Assembly (NCBI GenBank): GCA_937894675.1
Contig: CALCQO010000048.1
Coordinates: 1-64,000, forward strand
Direction: 5' to 3'
Origin: an uncultured Clostridia bacterium
GTDB taxonomy: Bacteria > Bacillota > Clostridia > Christensenellales > Aristaeellaceae
DNA length: 64,000 nucleotides
Below, piece after piece: positions 59,501 through 64,000 of the stretch (positions within the stretch are counted from its first letter, which is position 1; every line of letters begins with the position of its first letter). Under the pieces are notes generated by a model, which saw only the letters and a list, made by a program, of their open reading frames with translations, was not told the origin of the DNA and searched no databases. Position numbers and translations under genes: made by a program.

Positions 59501-60823
59501 TTGGACACCAATGCTGTTTGGATGAACGCCTGCACCCTGCTGCGCAATGAAATGACGGAAGTCACCTACAACACCTGGATCTCCGCCGCCTTAAAGCCCC
59601 TGGCTCTGGCGGGGGAGCAGTTTCTGGTGGAAGCGGCGACGGATTATTACCATCAGTTTGTTTCCTCCCGCTACGCCACGACCATCACCACGGCCGTATC
59701 CAAGGCCGCCGGCCGCAGCATGAAGGTGGACATCCTGACCCCCAAACAGGCCAATGACTACCGGGACGGCACGCTGAACACCCAGCCCAAGGCCGCCCAG
59801 AAGCTGAATTTAAAATACACCTTCGATTCCTTCGTGGTGGGCAGCGGCAACCGCTTTGCCCACGCCGCCTCCCTGGCGGTGGCGGAAGCCCCGGCGGACG
59901 CGTACAACCCCCTGTTCCTCTACGGCGGGGTGGGCCTTGGCAAAACCCATCTGATGCATGCCATCGGCCACTACATCCTGTCCCAAAAGCCGGATACCCG
60001 TCTTGAATATGTCACCAGCGAGCAATTTACCACCGAATTGGTCAACGCCATTCAAACCAACCGCAACGCCCAGTTCCGGGATAAGTACCGCAATGTGGAC
60101 GTGCTGCTGATTGACGATATCCAGTTTATCGCCGGGCGGGACTCCACCCAGGAAGAGTTTTTCCACACCTTCAACGCCCTGCACAACGCGGGCAAGCAGA
60201 TCATCATTTCCAGCGACCGGCCGCCCAAGGAAATCGCCAAGCTGGAGGAGCGTCTGCGCAGCCGCTTCGAGTGGGGCCTGATTGCCGACATCCAGAAACC
60301 GGATATGGATACAAGGGTCGCCATCCTGCGCAAAAAAGCCCATGAAACCAACATGCGCATCACCGACGATGTGCTGCAGATGATCGCCAGCCGGGTGGAC
60401 AGCAACATCCGGGAGCTGGAGGGCACCCTGACCCGCTTAAGCGCCTACGCGTCCCTGATGGGCACTTTGGACATCACCCCCCAACTGGCCGAGGAAGCGC
60501 TGAAGGAAGTGTTCATCGAGCAGGCGCCCCGCAGCGTTACCTGCGAGGACATCATGACGGCGGTATCCGAGTACTACGCCGTCTCCCGGGAGGATATCTG
60601 CAGCCCCCGCCGCAGCCGCAACATCACCATCCCCCGGCAGATGATTATGTATCTGTGCCGTCAGCTGACGGATGCCTCCCTGCCCCGTATCGGGCAGATG
60701 CTGGGCGGACGGGACCATACCACCGTGCTGCATGGCTGCGGCAAGGTGGAGGAAATGACCAGGACCACCCCCACCATCCGCGCGGCGGTGGAGGATTTAA
60801 GCAAGCAGCTGCGCAAAAACTAA
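59501..60823 (+). CDS. dnaA: Chromosomal replication initiator DnaA
   Basis: A 440-residue initiator. Domain I (residues 1-85) holds the helicase contacts; domain II is short; the AAA+ domain has GGVGLGKTHLMHAIG as Walker A and VLLIDDIQFIAG as Walker B; domain IV ends with the DnaA box-binding signature IGQMLGGRDHTTVLHGCGKV. The start is TTG 59501 behind GGGGGA. Neither dnaN and recF downstream nor rpmH upstream is present; the next gene is rpsR on the opposite strand. Confidence 0.97.
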   Translation: MDTNAVWMNACTLLRNEMTEVTYNTWISAALKPLALAGEQFLVEAATDYYHQFVSSRYATTITTAVSKAAGRSMKVDILTPKQANDYRDGTLNTQPKAAQKLNLKYTFDSFVVGSGNRFAHAASLAVAEAPADAYNPLFLYGGVGLGKTHLMHAIGHYILSQKPDTRLEYVTSEQFTTELVNAIQTNRNAQFRDKYRNVDVLLIDDIQFIAGRDSTQEEFFHTFNALHNAGKQIIISSDRPPKEIAKLEERLRSRFEWGLIADIQKPDMDTRVAILRKKAHETNMRITDDVLQMIASRVDSNIRELEGTLTRLSAYASLMGTLDITPQLAEEALKEVFIEQAPRSVTCEDIMTAVSEYYAVSREDICSPRRSRNITIPRQMIMYLCRQLTDASLPRIGQMLGGRDHTTVLHGCGKVEEMTRTTPTIRAAVEDLSKQLRKN

Positions 60824-60848
60824 GCAAAAAGCCGAAAATAAGCATAAG

Positions 60849-60882
60849 AAAACCGCCGGAAGCTGCTGCCTCCGGCGGTTCT
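60849..60882. terminator. Bidirectional terminator between dnaA and rpsR
   Basis: AACCGCCGGA (60851-60860) pairs with TCCGGCGGTT (60871-60880), flanked by A and T residues. Confidence 0.88.
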
Positions 60883-60891
60883 TTGCGCAGT

Positions 60892-61146
60892 TTAATCTGC
60901 GGTGTAGGGCATCAGGGCGATGGCGCGGGCGCGCTTGATGGCGACGGCCAGCTGACGCTGATGCTTGGCGCAGGTGCCGCTCATGCGGCGGGGCGAAATC
61001 TTGCCGCGCTCGGTGATGTATCGACGCAGACGGTTAACGTCCTTATAGTCGATGTAGGCCACCTTGCCGGCGCAGAAATCGCATACCTTGCGGCGGGGCC
61101 GCCGTCCCCGGGGGCGCGGCCTTCTCTCGTTGCGATCTTCAGACAT
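60892..61146 (-). CDS. rpsR: Ribosomal protein bS18
   Basis: An 84-residue small-subunit protein. The core YIDYKDVNRLRRYITERGKI and the SGTCAKHQRQLAVAIKRAR end are diagnostic. The N-terminal tail is basic (RRPRPRGRRPRRK), and a KVCDFC pair recalls zinc-binding forms of S18. AGGAGG precedes the ATG. It is third in the rpsF-ssb-rpsR operon. Confidence 0.96.
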   Translation of the reverse strand: MSEDRNERRPRPRGRRPRRKVCDFCAGKVAYIDYKDVNRLRRYITERGKISPRRMSGTCAKHQRQLAVAIKRARAIALMPYTAD

Positions 61147-61169
61147 GTTATCCTCCTATATGATGGCCC

Positions 61170-61586
61170 TTAGAAGGGCAGGTCGTCCTCGTCTACCTGC
61201 ACAAAGCCGTTGCTCTGCTGCATGGGGGAAGACGACTGCATGGGGCGCGCGTCGCCCTGCTCGGAACGGGGGGTGAGGAATTCCACCTCATCCGCCTGCA
61301 CCTCCAGGCTGGCGCGCTGCTGGCCGTCATTGCCGGTGTAGTTCTGGAGGGTCAGGGTGCCCACCACGCCTACTTTGCGGCCTTTGGCCAGGAATCGGTT
61401 GCAGTTTTCGCCAAGCTGACGCCAGGCGGATACGCGGAAGAAATCCGCTTCCGTCTGTCCCGCCTCGGCGTTGGACGCGCGGCGGCGGTTGACAGCTACC
61501 GTGAAGGTGCATACGGAAACACCGCTCTGCGTGGTACGCATTTCGGGGTCCCGTGTCAGGTTGCCGATAATGAAGATTTTGTTCAC
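61170..61586 (-). CDS. ssb: Single-stranded DNA-binding protein
   Basis: A 138-residue OB-fold protein. MNKIFIIGNLTRDPEMR and CTFTVAVNRR start the fold, FFRVSAWRQLGENC follows, and the C-terminus ends VDEDDLPF, the acidic tip that recruits repair and replication proteins. It lies between the genes for S6 and S18, the common Bacillota arrangement. Confidence 0.97.
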   Translation of the reverse strand: MNKIFIIGNLTRDPEMRTTQSGVSVCTFTVAVNRRRASNAEAGQTEADFFRVSAWRQLGENCNRFLAKGRKVGVVGTLTLQNYTGNDGQQRASLEVQADEVEFLTPRSEQGDARPMQSSSPMQQSNGFVQVDEDDLPF

Positions 61587-61598
61587 AATAGGCCTCCT

Positions 61599-62000
61599 TT
61601 ACTCTTCAACAGGTTCAGCGGGGGTTTCCACCGGCGTGGCTGCCGCTTCTTCGCCTGCACGCTGTGCGGGGAATGTGCGGGCCGGCTGGACTGCGCGCGG
61701 CTTGACATTGCTGCGCTTCTCTTCTACACGGGTCACCAGATAGCGGATGATATCCTCGGAAATTTCCAGGTTACGCTCCAGCTCTCTGGGAAGGGTGGAC
61801 TCGGCCGTAAAGGTTACCAGCACATAGTAGCCCTCGGTCTTGTAGTCGATGGTATAGGCCAGGTGGCGCTTGCCCCATTCGTCTACTTTCTCCACCTCGC
61901 CGCCGTTGGATTGGATCAGGTCGCTGAAGCGCTGAATCAGCGCTTTGCGGGCTTCCTCCTCAACAGTGGTATCGATGATGTAGATCAGCTCGTACTTCAT
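61599..62000 (-). CDS. rpsF: Ribosomal protein bS6
   Basis: A 133-residue protein. MKYELIYIIDTTVEEEARKA and VDEWGKRHLAYTIDYKTEGYY are the S6 core; a proline- and alanine-rich tail (about 30 residues) extends beyond the usual end. It pairs with S18 on the 30S platform. AGGAGGTGAAATGA precedes the ATG. The leader carries a likely S6:S18-binding structure. Confidence 0.96.
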   Translation of the reverse strand: MKYELIYIIDTTVEEEARKALIQRFSDLIQSNGGEVEKVDEWGKRHLAYTIDYKTEGYYVLVTFTAESTLPRELERNLEISEDIIRYLVTRVEEKRSNVKPRAVQPARTFPAQRAGEEAAATPVETPAEPVEE

Positions 62001-62014
62001 TCATTTCACCTCCT

Positions 62015-62058
62015 CACGGACATATGGCGTCGTGACCCTGCACGACGCAAGGATGTGC
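62015..62058 (-). promoter_or_regulatory. Probable S6:S18 autoregulatory leader structure
   Basis: On the minus strand a perfect eight-base-pair hairpin (62027-62034 with 62041-62048) is enclosed by GCACAT and ATGTCCG, which can pair leaving a CC bulge next to G. A bulged CCG beside a short outer stem is the known S6:S18 recognition feature of rpsF leaders. It ends at the ribosome site. Confidence 0.6.
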
Positions 62059-62067
62059 CAAGTACAT

Positions 62068-62096
62068 ATTCTACATTCATATCAAGGAAATTGCAA
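62068..62096 (-). promoter_or_regulatory. Promoter of rpsF-ssb-rpsR
   Basis: On the minus strand TTGCAA, 17-base spacer, TAGAAT. The transcript would begin just before the leader structure. Confidence 0.72.
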
Positions 62097-62099
62097 GTG

Positions 62100-62310
62100 A
62101 TTTCGAAAATAAACAGGGCAATCCCGCGGATATTTCCCTCTCGGATAGCATTGTCTTCCTTGCTGCCGCGCTGTCTCGCGCGGAAAATGCAGGAAACATA
62201 CATCAGGGGAGGGGCTGCCGGGGAACGAAGGCGCAGCGGTGCGGCAATCTCAGCTGCCTGCATTGCTTTGCATAGCGGTAAACGGTGCGGCTGCATGCCC
62301 AATTCATCCA
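62100..62310. other. Intergenic stretch without a recognised feature
   Basis: About 210 bases between the rpsF promoter and the glgB promoter. Open frames here have no ribosome site or protein-like sequence. I see no tRNA or terminator. Confidence 0.5.
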
Positions 62311-62339
62311 TTGAACAGACAGGATACCTGTGCTATACT
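62311..62339 (+). promoter_or_regulatory. Promoter of glgB
   Basis: TTGAAC, 17-base spacer, TATACT with an extended TGC. The spacer contains ACAGG-ATA-CCTGT (62319-62331), an inverted repeat that could bind a regulator. Confidence 0.75.
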
Positions 62340-62425
62340 GTAGCCAAAGAAAGAGTGCGGATAGGTATGCGGGACGGTTCCGGCATTTCGCATACTTTAT
62401 CAGTATAAATATTAGGGAGGCTGCC

Positions 62426-64000
62426 ATGTTCTATCGCCCGCCGACACATCAGGAACGCGAGGAGTTTCATCAGGGGACAAGCCGCCATGCGTATACCATG
62501 CTGGGGGCGCACCCGGCCGTCAACAATGAAATACCTGTCTGGAACTTCTCTGTCTGGGCGCCCAATGCCCAGGCTGTTTCCGTCACGGGCGAGTTTTGCC
62601 AGTGGCGGGTCGAGCCCTATCCCATGGTCAAACAGTTCGACGGTACCTGGGAACTGCAGTTGGAGCGGCGGCTTTTCGACCCCCAGAGCGACCCGGATAA
62701 ATACAACTACCCCGACGCGGCGGAAAAGCTATTGTCGTATAAGTATGCCGTCAAAGGCGCCGACGGCCAGTGGCACCTGAAGGCCGATCCCTACGCCTTC
62801 CGAAGCCAGCTGCGCCCCAACACCGCCAGCATGCTCACAGACATCGACGGCTACCAGTGGGGCGACGAGAAATGGATGAACATCCGTGCCAAGTGGAACC
62901 CCTACCGCAGCCCCATCAACATTTACGAAATGCACCTGGGCTCCTGGCGCAGGGGGGAAGACAACCGCATGCTCAGCTACACCGAAATTGCCGAGCAGCT
63001 GATTCCCTACATCAAGGAGATGGGCTACACCCATGTGGAACTGCTGCCTGTGATGGAGCATCCCCTGGATATGTCCTGGGGCTACCAGGTAACGGGGTAT
63101 TACGCACCCACCGCCCGCCACGGCAAGCCCAAGGAGTTCATGCGCTTTGTGGACATGATGCACCAGGCGAATATCGGCGTCATCCTGGACTGGGTGCCCG
63201 CCCATTTCCCCAGGGACGAAATCGGCCTTCGCATGTTTGACGGCTCCCCCTGCTATGAGCACGCCGACTGGCGCCGCGCCGAAATGAAGCAGTGGGGCAC
63301 CATGCTGTTTGACTATGGGAGGGGCGAAGCCTGCAGCTTCCTGCTGTCCAACGCCTGTTTCTGGCTGGAGTACTACCATGTGGACGGCCTAAGGTGCGAC
63401 GCGGTCAGCAGCATGCTCTATCACGATTTCTGCCGGGAGGAGGGGGAGTGGCTGCCCAACCAGTACGGCAACAATGTCAACATCGAGGCGCTGGCCTTCC
63501 TGCGCCGTCTGAATGAAACCATCTACCATGATTTCCCCGGGGTGATGACCATCGCCGAGGAATCCTCCGCCTACCCCATGGTAACCAAGCCAACCTACAT
63601 GGGCGGCCTGGGCTTTGGCTTCAAGTGGAACATGGGCTGGATGAACGACATGCTCTCCTACATCAAAGTTGATCCCGTGTACCGCAAGTGGCATCACGAC
63701 AAGCTCACCTTCTCTTTGTTCTACGCTTTTACGGAAAACTATATCCTGCCCTTCTCCCATGATGAGGTGGTGCACGGCAAGCACTCCATGCTGGACAAGC
63801 AGCCGGGGGATCTGTGGCGCAAGTTCGCGGGGCTCCGCGCCTTGTACGGCTACACCATGGCTCACCCGGGCAAGAAGCTGCTGTTCATGGGCGGCGAGTT
63901 CGGCCATTTCATCGAGTGGAACGAGGACGACCAGCTGGATTGGTTCCTGCTGGTGTACGACAACCACCCCGAAATGCAGAAGTGCGTTAAGCACCTCAAC
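62426..64000 (+). CDS. glgB: 1,4-alpha-glucan branching enzyme (partial, runs off the window)
   Basis: The frame from ATG 62426, behind GGGAGG, is open to the window end (525 codons). It begins with a CBM48-type domain (RHAYTMLGAHPAV, VWAPNAQAVSVTG) and continues into a GH13 barrel: INIYEMHLGSWRR, VILDWVPAHFPRD, the nucleophile Asp in GLRCDAVSSMLY, the acid/base Glu in TIAEESSAYP, and SHDEVVHGK with the third acid. It transfers alpha-1,4 chains to 6-positions in glycogen. FMGGEFGHFIEWNE is also diagnostic. Roughly 100 more residues are expected beyond the window. Confidence 0.95.
   Translation, partial: MFYRPPTHQEREEFHQGTSRHAYTMLGAHPAVNNEIPVWNFSVWAPNAQAVSVTGEFCQWRVEPYPMVKQFDGTWELQLERRLFDPQSDPDKYNYPDAAEKLLSYKYAVKGADGQWHLKADPYAFRSQLRPNTASMLTDIDGYQWGDEKWMNIRAKWNPYRSPINIYEMHLGSWRRGEDNRMLSYTEIAEQLIPYIKEMGYTHVELLPVMEHPLDMSWGYQVTGYYAPTARHGKPKEFMRFVDMMHQANIGVILDWVPAHFPRDEIGLRMFDGSPCYEHADWRRAEMKQWGTMLFDYGRGEACSFLLSNACFWLEYYHVDGLRCDAVSSMLYHDFCREEGEWLPNQYGNNVNIEALAFLRRLNETIYHDFPGVMTIAEESSAYPMVTKPTYMGGLGFGFKWNMGWMNDMLSYIKVDPVYRKWHHDKLTFSLFYAFTENYILPFSHDEVVHGKHSMLDKQPGDLWRKFAGLRALYGYTMAHPGKKLLFMGGEFGHFIEWNEDDQLDWFLLVYDNHPEMQKCVKHLN

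Noticed and set aside
62006..62311. A 101-codon minus-strand frame upstream of rpsF
   Set aside because: It overlaps the rpsF promoter and leader structure and its translation looks random.
1..64000. tRNA, rRNA, CRISPR arrays, prophage or insertion sequences
   Set aside because: No T-arm consensus, conserved rRNA segments, regularly spaced repeats, transposase or phage genes were seen.

Overview
The window looks like a chromosomal segment of a G+C-rich, anaerobic, monoderm Bacillota, probably a Clostridia of the gut type; that placement is inference. Supporting signs are a class III (oxygen-sensitive) ribonucleotide reductase, a pyrophosphate-dependent phosphofructokinase and pyruvate phosphate dikinase, a sortase-type Cna-B surface protein, strong Shine-Dalgarno sites and sigma-A promoters, and many secreted proteins with short signal peptides ending in an AxA site. 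I see no rRNA, tRNA, CRISPR, phage or insertion sequence.

Layout. 0-3.4 kb: 3' part of a Cna-B repeat wall protein, interrupted by an in-frame TAG. 3.5-7.4 kb: DsbA-like protein, ferredoxin-like protein, a palindrome-rich intergenic element and a secreted gamma-glutamyltransferase. 7.6-10.7 kb: serC-serA plus a sugar isomerase-like protein. 10.8-16.2 kb: secreted C45-type hydrolase, then NTPase / carbamate kinase / diaminopropionate ammonia-lyase / RidA, a nitrogen-catabolic unit in which the kinase has no standard start codon. 16.3-18.2 kb: secreted DUF5067-like protein (second in-frame TAG) and a secreted LmbE-type deacetylase. 18.3-23.1 kb: BmpA-type nucleoside ABC transporter. 23.1-26.9 kb (minus strand): pfkA, PPi-PFK and class II aldolase. 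27-32.9 kb (minus): flavin disulfide oxidoreductase, HAD phosphatase, mscL, a flavodoxin-like protein, uvrB and a secreted cysteine-peptidase-like protein. 33-35.2 kb: obg, GNAT, yhbY. 35.2-39.7 kb: nrdD with tandem NrdR-type boxes, hsp20 (opposite strand), nrdG, osmC-like and a DUF1648-like membrane protein. 39.7-42.5 kb (minus): proBA and an FNT channel. 42.6-49.2 kb: small secreted proteins, an E2/CAT-fold protein without its catalytic motif, a MATE exporter and ppdK. 49.4-54.1 kb (minus): a tightly packed four-gene envelope operon (MFS-PlsC fusion, GT-C enzyme, 84-residue protein, GtrA). 54.2-57.4 kb: secreted CHAP amidase, a GMP-synthase paralog with a dead glutaminase, a tandem GNAT. 57.5-60.8 kb: MFS exporter, a DnaA-box region and dnaA, the probable chromosomal origin. 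60.9-62 kb (minus): rpsF-ssb-rpsR. 62.4-64 kb: glgB, running off the window.

The best leads are the two open reading frames split by in-frame TAG codons in a window where about 50 other genes stop with TAA or TGA and only uvrB ends in TAG; a family of about 75-bp double-hairpin repeats with compensatory base changes that lie just after stop codons; the multi-stem element at 5.3-5.5 kb; the carbamate kinase without a start; and several enzyme-fold proteins that have lost catalytic residues (GMP-synthase-like, E2-like, PlsC-like).
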